Shown: piece after piece, positions 1 through 8,389 of the stretch
Layout of the letters: each line of letters starts with the position of its first letter
Numbering within the stretch: the stretch's first letter is position 1
From: DASUBN01 sp036500225
GTDB taxonomy: Bacteria > Pseudomonadota > Gammaproteobacteria > Natronospirales > REEB76
Direction of reading: 5' to 3'
Assembly (NCBI GenBank): GCA_036500225.1
Contig: DASYCJ010000084.1
Coordinates: 1 to 64,000 of the forward strand
DNA length: 64,000 nt
The notes under the pieces: model-generated
The model's database searches: none
What the model was told of the DNA's origin: nothing
What the model saw: only the letters and a program-made list of their open reading frames with translations
Made by a program: the position numbers and the translations under genes

Positions 1-1
1 C

Positions 2-3000
2 ACCTTCGCCTTGGGCTTCGCTGGCTTCAGCACCCTGGACGGTGACAACAACGCTGACAGCTTCGTGATCGGTGCCTCGGGCTCGGTCGCCAACATCAAC
101 GGCGGCTCCGGCGCCGACAGCCTCAACCTGTCCGCGCTGGCGGCCGGGACGGTGGACCTCACGGCTTCGACCCTGACAGGTTATGCCGGCACCTCGACGG
201 TGGGTGTGAGCAACTTCACCAAGATCGATAGCATCACCGCTGCGGCAGGCAGCACCTTGCAGAACGGTATCGGCACTCCGGCCACCTGGGACGTCGGCAC
301 CACCGACACCCTGGTGGACAGCGGCCATACCCTGACCTTCGCCGGCTTCACCATCCTCGCTGGCTCCGGTAGCGACACCCTGGTGGCCACCGATGCGGTG
401 GCCAACGCCTGGAGCATCAGCAGCGCTAACGGCGGCAGCGTCAGCGGTGGCGTAGCCTACAGCTTCTCGGGCATGACCAACCTCACGGGTGGCACGGGCA
501 ACGATACCTTCACCATCGCCGGTGGCAGCGTCTCCGGCACCGTGTCTGGTGGCGGCGGCGCGGGCAGTGACACCATCGTGGGCGACAACAACGGCGACTA
601 CTTCGCCATCACCGGCTCCAATTCCGGCAGCGTCGGTACCGGCTCTGCCACGCCCGCAAACCTGATCGCGGACTTCGCCGGCATCGCCAACCTCACGGGC
701 GGCACCAACGATGACACCTTCGCCTTCATCAACGCCGGTTCCCTGACCGGGAACATCGACGGCGGCGGTCATGTGGCTGGCAACACTGTGGATTACTCAG
801 GCTCCACCACCGTGAGCGCGGTGACCCTGGGTGCTGCTCTGCCGGGCGCAGGTACCATCACCAACATCCAGGACCTGACGGGCTCGGGTGCCGGATTCAC
901 CCTGATCGCAGATGGCAACGGCGACATCTTCGACATCAACGCCGTGGATGCGGGCACTGTGAGCTATGGCGTGGGTGGCGTGAGCTCGCTGGCCTTCACC
1001 AACGTGGGCACCCTGCAGGGTGGAGCGGGAGTGGATACCTTCGCGTTCGTCACCAACACAGCGCAGATGGAGACCATCACCGGTAGCGGTAACGACAAGC
1101 TGGATTACAGTGGCTATAGCGGCGGCGCCATCAACGTCACCCTGAACACCATCAGTTCCGGCACTGCGTCCTTGATCACCAATAACTTCACCGGCATCGA
1201 TGACCTCATCGGCACCGGCAATACGGGTGACGAGCTTGACGGCTTCGGCGGTACCCATACCTGGAACATCACCAGCGCCAACGGCGGCAACGTCGATGGC
1301 AGCTTCAGTTTCAATAATATCGCCAACCTGACCGGCGGCTCGGGTGCAGACACCTTCGCCATCGGCAGCAGCGGCAGTATCTCCGGCACTGTGGACGGTG
1401 GCGGCGGCGGTGACACCATCACCGGCATCGCGGCTGGCAACTACTTCGTCATCAACGGCGCGGACAGCGGTACGGTGGGTACCGCCGCGGGAACCCCGGC
1501 GAACCTGATCCACAGCTTCACCAACATCGCCAACCTCAAGGGCGGCGCCGGCACCGATGACTTCGTATTCTCGGTTGGCGCGACCTTGAGTGGCAGCATC
1601 AATGGCGTCTCGGGCAGCAACGACCAGGTGGACTACAGCGCCCACGCGAGCGGTGTGACCGTGACCCTGACCGGTTCGTCTGCCAACGGTTATAGCGGCA
1701 CCGACGGTGGAATCAGTGGCGGTTTCAGCAATATCGACATCGTGACGGCCAGCACGGGTAGCACCCTGCAGGGTGAGTCCACGACTAGCGCCTGGAGCAT
1801 CACCGGCGCCAACGACGGCACCTATAACGACGGTAGCGGCCATGATGCATCCGCTTTGGTCTGGAACAGCTTCGCCAACCTGACGGGCGGCACGGGCAAT
1901 GACACGTTCACGGTCGCGGGCGGCACGGTATCCGGCACCCTGTCGGGTGGCGGCGGTGTGGGCAGCGACACGATCGTGGGCGACGGCGGCAACGACTACT
2001 TCGCCATCACCGGATCCAATGCCGGCAGCGTCGGCACGGGTCCGGCCGCCAACGATGCCAACATCATCAACAGCTTCACCGGCATCAAGAACCTGACGGG
2101 TGGGGCAGGTGATGACACCTTCGCCTTCATCGGTGCCGGTTCCCTCACGGGTGCCATCGATGGCGGCGGCCACGGCGTGGCCGGCAACACCGTGGATTAT
2201 TCCGCGTCCACCACAGTGTTCTCGGTCACCCTGGGCGCGGCCTTGCCGGGCGCAGGTACCATCAGCAACATCCAGAACCTGGTGGGTTCGGGTGCGGGCT
2301 TCACCCTCATCGCCGATGGCACGGGTGACGACTTCACCATCAGCGGCTCAGACATCGGCAGCGTGACTTACGGTGCCAGCAGCTTGAACTTCACCGGTGT
2401 CGGCAGCCTGCAGGGCGACGGCGGCGATACCTTCGACTTCACCACGGGTTCGTTGGACGGCAGCCTGACGGGCGTGGGCACGAACGAGACCCTAAGCTAC
2501 TCCGGCAATGCGGGCCCGATCGCGGTCGATCTCGCCACGGGCGTGGCTTCGGACATCGCCCTCGGCTTCACTGGTATCACTAGTTTGGTGGGAAGTGGTA
2601 ACGCGGGCGATACCCTCACGGGCTTCGACACGGGCGTCAACACCTGGACCATCAATGGTCTGGATAGCGGCAAGCTCAACGGCACGTTCAGCTTCAGCGG
2701 CATCGCCAACCTGGTGGGCGGCGCGTCCACGGACAACTTCGTGCTGTCAGGCGGTACCATCGATGGCAGCATCGATGGCGGCGCGGGCACCAACAGCCTG
2801 TCCGGCAACGTGCTGAATGAGTACTTCAACATCGACGCCAGCAACGGCGGCAGCTTGGGCACGGGCTCGGGCGCCAACGATGCCAACTTGGTGGCGAGCT
2901 TCGCCAACATCCAGGATCTGATCTCGACGGTGAACGGCGCGGACTTCGCCTTCAACGGCGGCTCGGTGTCGGTCATCACCGGCAACGGCTCGGACACCCT

Positions 3001-6000
3001 GGATTACAGCGGGGCTGGCGCGGCCATCACCGTGACCCTCAACACCAGCACCTCGGGTTCAGGCTCGGACCTCACGAGCTTCACCGGCATCGATAACCTG
3101 ATCGGCACGAATCTGGGCGATACCCTGACGGGCACCAATGGTGGCGACACCTGGCTCTTGAATGGCGCAGACGCCGGCAAGATCAACGGTACATTCAGCT
3201 ATAGCAAGATCGCCAACATCACCGGCGGCACGGGCAGCGACACCTTCACCCTGAGCGGTGCGGGCACTGTCAGTGGCACCTTGTCCGGTGGCGGCGGTGT
3301 AGGCGTAGACACCCTGGTCGTGATGTTGGGTGGCGAGTACTTCAACATCGACAGCACCAATGCCGGCAGCGTGGGCACGAGCGTCGCCAGTCAGACTAAC
3401 CTGATCAACGCTTTCACCGGCATCCAGGACCTGACGGATACCGGCGGCAATGCCAGCTTCGCCTTCAACGGCGGCACGATCGTGAAGATCACCGGCAATG
3501 CCGGTAACACCGATACCCTGGATTACACCAATGCAGGTAGCGGCATCACCGTGACCCTGTCCAGCGCCACTACGGGTTCGGCTTCCGATATCGGTGCAGG
3601 CAACTTCACCGGCATCGATAACCTGATCGGCAGTTCCTCGGGTGACACCACCCTCGTGGCAGGGACCGGCGCCAGCCATGCCTGGATCATCAACGCCAAC
3701 GATGGCGGCACACTGGACGCCACGTTCAGCTTCACCAACGTGGCCAACCTGACGGGCGGCACGGGCAACGATAGCTTCACCCTGACTGCGTCCGGCATCA
3801 TCACCGGCACCATCGATGGCGGTGGCGGCACCACCAACACCCTGGCGGGGGTGGTGGCTGGCGAATACTTCAACATCGATGGCTCCGACAGCGGCAGCCT
3901 GGGCACGAGTGTGGGTAGCGATAGCGACATCGTGAATGCCTTCACCGGCATCCAGGATCTCAGCAACTCCGGTGCGGGATCGAGCTTCGCCTTCAACGGC
4001 GGCAGCATCGTGAAGATCACCGGTAGCGGCACGGATACCCTGGATTACACCAACGCGGGCCAGTTCTCGGTGACCTTGACCTCCATCAACGGCGGTAATG
4101 GTTCCGATATCGGCACCACCTTCAGTGGCGTGGATAACCTCATCGGAAACAGCAACGGTTTGGACGTGCTCACCAAGAGCAGCGGCACCAACAACTGGAA
4201 GCTGAGCGGTACCGACAGCGGCGACATCAATTCGCTGGCCTTCACCTATAGCAGCGTCGCCAACATCACCGGCGGCTCGGGTACCGATACCTTCACTATC
4301 AGTGGCGGTACCGTCAGCGGCACAATCACTGGCGGCACGGGGACCGAGACCCTGGTGGGTGATGCCACTGGCGATTACTTCGCCATCACCGGCTCCAATA
4401 GCGGTAGCGTCGGTACCGGCTCCGGTACTCCGAACGACCTGGTGAACGCCTTCACAGGCATCAAGAACCTGACGGGTGGGGCGGGGGCGGATACCTTCGC
4501 CTTCTCCGGCGGTTCGGTCACCAGCATCGATGGCGGTGGTGGCAGCAATACGCTGGACTATTCAGCCCTGAGCAGCGCTGTAGGCGTCATCCTGAGCGGC
4601 CAGGGTGGCAGCAGTGGCTATAACGGCACTGCGACCGACATCACCAGCACGTTCAGCAACATCAGCGATGTCGTCGGTGGCACCGGCGTCAACACCCTGA
4701 CCGGCGACAATAACGGTGGCATCTGGACCGTGAATGCAGCGGACGCCGGCCAGTACAAGGATGGCAGCGGCGGGACCGGGCCGACATTCACCTTCAGCAG
4801 TTTCACCGATCTGGCCAGCGGCGGCGGCACCAATACCTATGATCTTCAGACAGGCGGCAGCCTGACCAGCGTCGCAGGTGGCAACGGTGACACCATCGAT
4901 GTGACGGGAGCCTTCAGTGCTACCGGCACTCAGTTGACCCTGGCTGCAGGCACCATCGAGACCACGGGTGGCGGCGATATCTCCGCTACCACACTGATCT
5001 TGAAGGGCGCCGTGAATAACATCTGGGGAGGCGCATCGAATACGGCCCTGGCGACCACGGTCTCGACCCTCACCTTGACCGGCGATACTGGCACGGCTGA
5101 CATCTCCAATACCGGGGCGCTCACGATCTCCGGTGGCGGCGATTCGGGGCTGGCCCTGACCCTGACCAACGACAGCGACGTGGCCTTCGGTAACCTCAAC
5201 CTGGGTACTGCCGGCAGCCTCACCATGACTGTCACCGGCAACATCACCGGTGGCACGATCCTGACGGGCAATGCGAACCTGACCACCCTGGGTGGCGGCA
5301 GCATCGGCACTGGCACGGGTAACCGCCTGAATACCAATATCAGCGGTACCCTCACGGCCACCAGCGCGGGCGGCATCTTCATCAGCAATGGTGGCGCGAC
5401 GGCCACGACCCTAGGCACCCTGACGGCCGCTGGCAACATCGACATCACGTCGAGCAATGACATCAAGCTCGTCAATGGCGTGATCTTGACTTCAGCGGGT
5501 GGCACCAAGCTCACCACGACTAGCGGCGCGGACATCATCTTCAGTAACGCCACCATCCATGGTGGCAACTTGGATGTGAACGCCAGTGGCAGCGGTGCCT
5601 TCGACCTCGGCGGAACCTTGAATATGGGTTCCGGGCTCAGCGTCATTGCGTCGGACCTGGTCGCCGGTTCCGGCGCCGCGATCACCACCACGGGCGGCGG
5701 TGACATCACCATAACCGGGGCTATCACCGGCTCGTCCTTGAACCTGAGTGCCGCCGGTAATGGTGCCAAGATCGATCTGCAGAGCGTGAACCTGACTTCG
5801 GGTTCGGCGACGCTCACTCTCACCACCAACGGTAACGGCAGCGTCACCCTGGGTGGCAACGTCAGCGTGAGCGACTTCAATGCCAATAGCCTGGCCGGTG
5901 ACCTGATTATCGGCGGCAACATCACCATCAGCAGCAACGGTCTGGATCTCAGCCGGACTGCGGGTGTGTTCGGCGCGAGCAATGGCGGCCAGTCTCTGAC

Positions 6001-7309
6001 CATCAACGCCGGCGGCGGCGCAGTGGTCCTGCCGAACGTGGGCCAAGGCGGCAAGCGCCTCGCGGCCCTCAACGTGACCGGTAGCACCATCGATACCGGC
6101 CTCGTCTCCACCACGGCAGGCCAGAGCTACACCGGCACCCTGGACTTGGGCACCACCCTGTCCAACGCTGGCAGGGGCGGCATCGTCGTCAAGGGCAAGG
6201 TGAAGCTGACCGCTGCTTCCACCATCAGCAACAGCGGTGGCGGTGGCATCACCATCAACGGGGCAGTGGATGGCAAGCAGAAGCTCACCCTGGATTCGGA
6301 CACCGGCAAGGTGACCGTCACCGGCGCGATCGGTGGCAGCAGCCCCCTGTCGAGCCTGATCCTTAAGGGTGGCAATATCACCCTCGACTCGGCAGTGACC
6401 ACGATCCTCAACCAGAGCTATAGCGGTACCGTGGATGCCAAGGCCTCGCTCACCAGCGCCGCGGGAAGCGTCGCCTTCTCGGGCGGCGACCTGGTGATCG
6501 ACAAGAGCCTGACCATCGAGGCCAATAGCATCGACTTCAGCGGCAGCCATACGGTCACCACCGGTAGCAACGCCACCTTGTCCCTGATCCCGGTCACCTC
6601 CGGCACGGCGATCGTGGTGGGCGGTACGGCCAGCGGTGAGTTGAACCTGAACGGTGCAGCCTTGAGTGGTTACCAGGGTTCGCTGTTCATCGGCTCGGTG
6701 CCGGTGGATCCCACCAACGCCGCCTCCGGCGTGAAGACCCCGGTGCCCACGGGCAACATCACTGTGGACAGTGACATCATCCTGGGTGGTCCCACCAGCG
6801 TGCTCGTGGTCACCTCCACCGGCAACCTGACGGTCAATGCGGTGCTGCAGGCTCCGTTGCTGATCGTGGGCGCCACGGGTTCCCTGCTGAACCCCAATGG
6901 CACCGGTGACCTGGAAGGGAACACCATGACGGTCGTCGCCAGCACCATCGGTGCGGAAGGCAAGGACATCGATGCTGGTTCGATCTCAGGGCTAGGCAGC
7001 CTGCAGTTCGGTACCCACGGCAACCAGGCCTTGTTCAACCTGACCACGCTCAACAAGGTGACGGCGGATGAGGTCGTGACGACCTATGCCAACGACCTGG
7101 ACGTGCAGGTGAACAGCAACGCCATCCTGCAGAACTCCGGCCAGCAGGCGGCCGCCAACCAGCAGACCGGCGGTCTCCTGGGTAGCGGCTTCATCGACGT
7201 GTCGGTGTTCCAACAGATCTCGCTGTACGACGTGAACGGCAGCGGCATCCAGCTGCCGGGCGACCAGTGTGAGGAAGAAAGCGCCACCGGCACCGGCTGC
7301 GGTCAGTGA
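2..7309 (+). CDS. Giant repetitive surface protein (FHA/TPS exoprotein-like adhesin), 5' end outside window
   Basis: The reading frame is open at the left edge, so the N-terminus, where a secretion signal would lie, is missing; at least 2435 residues remain. The protein is rich in Gly, Ser, Thr, Asn and Asp and almost lacks Lys, Arg and Cys, as is usual for secreted beta-solenoid proteins. To about position 4560 it is built of long degenerate repeats. Each contains glycine-rich GGTGNDTF-like segments that resemble one RTX nonapeptide, then a YFNIDxSNxGSxGT block and a GxDTLDY block. From about 4850 onward short beta-strand repeats of the filamentous haemagglutinin kind take over (DISATTLILKG, TLTLTGD). 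The C-terminus ends in QISLYDVNGSGIQLP followed by an acidic tail with two cysteines, like the end of many TpsA exoproteins. Role in adhesion or biofilm is inferred from architecture only. The TpsB partner, if there is one, lies outside the window. Confidence 0.8.
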   Translation, partial: TFALGFAGFSTLDGDNNADSFVIGASGSVANINGGSGADSLNLSALAAGTVDLTASTLTGYAGTSTVGVSNFTKIDSITAAAGSTLQNGIGTPATWDVGTTDTLVDSGHTLTFAGFTILAGSGSDTLVATDAVANAWSISSANGGSVSGGVAYSFSGMTNLTGGTGNDTFTIAGGSVSGTVSGGGGAGSDTIVGDNNGDYFAITGSNSGSVGTGSATPANLIADFAGIANLTGGTNDDTFAFINAGSLTGNIDGGGHVAGNTVDYSGSTTVSAVTLGAALPGAGTITNIQDLTGSGAGFTLIADGNGDIFDINAVDAGTVSYGVGGVSSLAFTNVGTLQGGAGVDTFAFVTNTAQMETITGSGNDKLDYSGYSGGAINVTLNTISSGTASLITNNFTGIDDLIGTGNTGDELDGFGGTHTWNITSANGGNVDGSFSFNNIANLTGGSGADTFAIGSSGSISGTVDGGGGGDTITGIAAGNYFVINGADSGTVGTAAGTPANLIHSFTNIANLKGGAGTDDFVFSVGATLSGSINGVSGSNDQVDYSAHASGVTVTLTGSSANGYSGTDGGISGGFSNIDIVTASTGSTLQGESTTSAWSITGANDGTYNDGSGHDASALVWNSFANLTGGTGNDTFTVAGGTVSGTLSGGGGVGSDTIVGDGGNDYFAITGSNAGSVGTGPAANDANIINSFTGIKNLTGGAGDDTFAFIGAGSLTGAIDGGGHGVAGNTVDYSASTTVFSVTLGAALPGAGTISNIQNLVGSGAGFTLIADGTGDDFTISGSDIGSVTYGASSLNFTGVGSLQGDGGDTFDFTTGSLDGSLTGVGTNETLSYSGNAGPIAVDLATGVASDIALGFTGITSLVGSGNAGDTLTGFDTGVNTWTINGLDSGKLNGTFSFSGIANLVGGASTDNFVLSGGTIDGSIDGGAGTNSLSGNVLNEYFNIDASNGGSLGTGSGANDANLVASFANIQDLISTVNGADFAFNGGSVSVITGNGSDTLDYSGAGAAITVTLNTSTSGSGSDLTSFTGIDNLIGTNLGDTLTGTNGGDTWLLNGADAGKINGTFSYSKIANITGGTGSDTFTLSGAGTVSGTLSGGGGVGVDTLVVMLGGEYFNIDSTNAGSVGTSVASQTNLINAFTGIQDLTDTGGNASFAFNGGTIVKITGNAGNTDTLDYTNAGSGITVTLSSATTGSASDIGAGNFTGIDNLIGSSSGDTTLVAGTGASHAWIINANDGGTLDATFSFTNVANLTGGTGNDSFTLTASGIITGTIDGGGGTTNTLAGVVAGEYFNIDGSDSGSLGTSVGSDSDIVNAFTGIQDLSNSGAGSSFAFNGGSIVKITGSGTDTLDYTNAGQFSVTLTSINGGNGSDIGTTFSGVDNLIGNSNGLDVLTKSSGTNNWKLSGTDSGDINSLAFTYSSVANITGGSGTDTFTISGGTVSGTITGGTGTETLVGDATGDYFAITGSNSGSVGTGSGTPNDLVNAFTGIKNLTGGAGADTFAFSGGSVTSIDGGGGSNTLDYSALSSAVGVILSGQGGSSGYNGTATDITSTFSNISDVVGGTGVNTLTGDNNGGIWTVNAADAGQYKDGSGGTGPTFTFSSFTDLASGGGTNTYDLQTGGSLTSVAGGNGDTIDVTGAFSATGTQLTLAAGTIETTGGGDISATTLILKGAVNNIWGGASNTALATTVSTLTLTGDTGTADISNTGALTISGGGDSGLALTLTNDSDVAFGNLNLGTAGSLTMTVTGNITGGTILTGNANLTTLGGGSIGTGTGNRLNTNISGTLTATSAGGIFISNGGATATTLGTLTAAGNIDITSSNDIKLVNGVILTSAGGTKLTTTSGADIIFSNATIHGGNLDVNASGSGAFDLGGTLNMGSGLSVIASDLVAGSGAAITTTGGGDITITGAITGSSLNLSAAGNGAKIDLQSVNLTSGSATLTLTTNGNGSVTLGGNVSVSDFNANSLAGDLIIGGNITISSNGLDLSRTAGVFGASNGGQSLTINAGGGAVVLPNVGQGGKRLAALNVTGSTIDTGLVSTTAGQSYTGTLDLGTTLSNAGRGGIVVKGKVKLTAASTISNSGGGGITINGAVDGKQKLTLDSDTGKVTVTGAIGGSSPLSSLILKGGNITLDSAVTTILNQSYSGTVDAKASLTSAAGSVAFSGGDLVIDKSLTIEANSIDFSGSHTVTTGSNATLSLIPVTSGTAIVVGGTASGELNLNGAALSGYQGSLFIGSVPVDPTNAASGVKTPVPTGNITVDSDIILGGPTSVLVVTSTGNLTVNAVLQAPLLIVGATGSLLNPNGTGDLEGNTMTVVASTIGAEGKDIDAGSISGLGSLQFGTHGNQALFNLTTLNKVTADEVVTTYANDLDVQVNSNAILQNSGQQAAANQQTGGLLGSGFIDVSVFQQISLYDVNGSGIQLPGDQCEEESATGTGCGQ
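470..4560 (+). repeat. Long-period tandem repeats inside the giant surface protein gene
   Basis: The codons for the [DNE]YF.I motif recur at about 596, 1439, 1994, 2819, 3335, 3862 and 4372. The last four copies are spaced 516, 527 and 510 bases apart, a unit of about 170-176 residues. The first four are spaced 843, 555 and 825 bases. The blocks near 488-1060 and 1886-2430 are close paralogues offset by about 1.4 kb, sharing the LGAALPGAG and GSGAGFTLIADG segments. The copies have diverged and stay in frame, which points to old duplication with continued selection on the protein. Confidence 0.75.
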
Positions 7310-7340
7310 CCCGGCGGGAAGTGTGAGGCACATCAAGGTT

Positions 7341-7360
7341 TAGCCCCCTGCGGGGGGCTA
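7341..7360 (+). terminator. Hairpin after the surface protein gene
   Basis: TAGCCCCC and GGGGGCTA form a perfect 8-bp stem around the loop TGCG, 31 bases after the stop codon. No T-run follows, so it may be a weak terminator or a 3' stabilising hairpin rather than a classical intrinsic terminator. Confidence 0.5.
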
Positions 7361-7401
7361 GGCTTTGGCTCAGGGACTGCCTTGTTAGGGACGAAACCGG
7401 G

Positions 7402-8319
7402 ATGCTCACAGCACTCAGATCCTTCACCCATGGTCTACGCCGCGCCTGGCCGCTGCGCCTGGAGTTGCGCGGCCATTGGCAGGTGTTCGCGGATGAGCAG
7501 GATTACGACCGCTACCTGAGTTCTCGTATCGACGTGCCGGCGGACAGCATCGAACGCCTGGCGGCCCTGGACGCCCACGGCGTGGCCCGCCAATTGCGTC
7601 ATACCCGCCGTTCCCACAAGAACTCAGTAGACATCTTGGTACGGGCCCTCGAGACCCGCTCCAAGCTGCGTTACCTCTGGGGCATGCTGGATGTGGATAA
7701 GGTGCCGGACGAGCAGGACTGGCCCACCATCCTCTTCGCCGTGGGCAGCAACGACCGCGTCTCGGACTCGGCCCTGCGCCTGACCCTGACCCATTACATC
7801 CACTATCTGGAGTCGCGCCGCGACATCCTGGAGACCCTAGGCCGTGAGTGGCGTGCCAGCGGTCGCAGCAGCGGTTCGTTGAAGCCCGTGGTTCCCCATG
7901 CCATGCGGGCCGACGCGGTGCCGCCTTCTTCGCGTTTCACCACGCGCCTGAACCAGCTGTATGCGCGCTTGCCGCGCCGCCGGGCCGTGAACCTCGACCT
8001 CAATACCCATCCCGAGATCATCATCTATCTCGCCCGCAACCGTTTCACCCTGAAGCTGGTGGAGGGGCAGGCGGTACTGTATCAACAGGATGGAGTGAGC
8101 TATGAGGTGCGCCCGGGCCGCACCATGCTGGGCCGCTCAGCCCAGTGCGAGATCTGCCTGGATTCGGCGAGCGCGGACATCTCCCGCCAGCATCTCCTGC
8201 TGGAGATGACGGTGAACCACCACCTGCGGGTCACGGATCTGTCTTCCCGCGGTACGTATCTCCCGCCGGAACTGCTCGAGAAACTCGACACGGGCACCAA
8301 GTCCAACCGGGTCCACTGA
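7402..8319 (+). CDS. FHA-domain protein
   Basis: A 305-residue protein with a C-terminal forkhead-associated (FHA) domain, about residues 220-300. The conserved phosphothreonine-binding features are visible: GRS (244-246), SRQH (261-264) and the SSRGTYL stretch with Gly284-Thr285. FHA domains bind phosphothreonine peptides and usually work with Ser/Thr kinases or secretion systems. The first 200 residues are Arg-rich and mostly helical in appearance, with no signal peptide or membrane segment, and I do not recognise them. The gene follows the giant surface protein by 92 bases with a hairpin between, so shared function is possible but unproven. No kinase or phosphatase gene is adjacent in the window. 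The ATG is preceded only by a weak GGG-type ribosome site. Confidence 0.85.
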   Translation: MLTALRSFTHGLRRAWPLRLELRGHWQVFADEQDYDRYLSSRIDVPADSIERLAALDAHGVARQLRHTRRSHKNSVDILVRALETRSKLRYLWGMLDVDKVPDEQDWPTILFAVGSNDRVSDSALRLTLTHYIHYLESRRDILETLGREWRASGRSSGSLKPVVPHAMRADAVPPSSRFTTRLNQLYARLPRRRAVNLDLNTHPEIIIYLARNRFTLKLVEGQAVLYQQDGVSYEVRPGRTMLGRSAQCEICLDSASADISRQHLLLEMTVNHHLRVTDLSSRGTYLPPELLEKLDTGTKSNRVH

Positions 8320-8340
8320 TACCGGATCGAAGCCAATAAA

Positions 8341-8364
8341 AAAGCCCCGCTCTCGCGGGGCTTT
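8341..8364. terminator. Bidirectional intrinsic terminator between the FHA-domain gene and pckG
   Basis: AAAGCCCCGC and GCGGGGCTTT form a perfect 10-bp stem with loop TCTC, between two convergent genes. On the minus strand it is followed by a run of six T's, and on the plus strand by a shorter T-rich stretch. It can end both transcripts. Confidence 0.85.
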
Positions 8365-8389
8365 TCGTTTCGTCGCCAGGGCGGGGAGC

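Noticed and set aside
797..2173. 458-residue open frame antisense to the surface protein gene
   Set aside because: Mirror of repetitive GC-rich codons on the other strand; low-complexity Ala/Gly/Val/Asp composition with no known domain.
470..4560. Possible CRISPR-like or satellite array
   Set aside because: Repeats are long, diverged and keep the reading frame; they encode protein units, not short identical repeats with spacers.
4930..6114. 394-residue antisense open frame rich in Pro, Val and Leu
   Set aside because: Shadow of the Gly/Thr/Ser repeat coding; no motif and no ribosome site.
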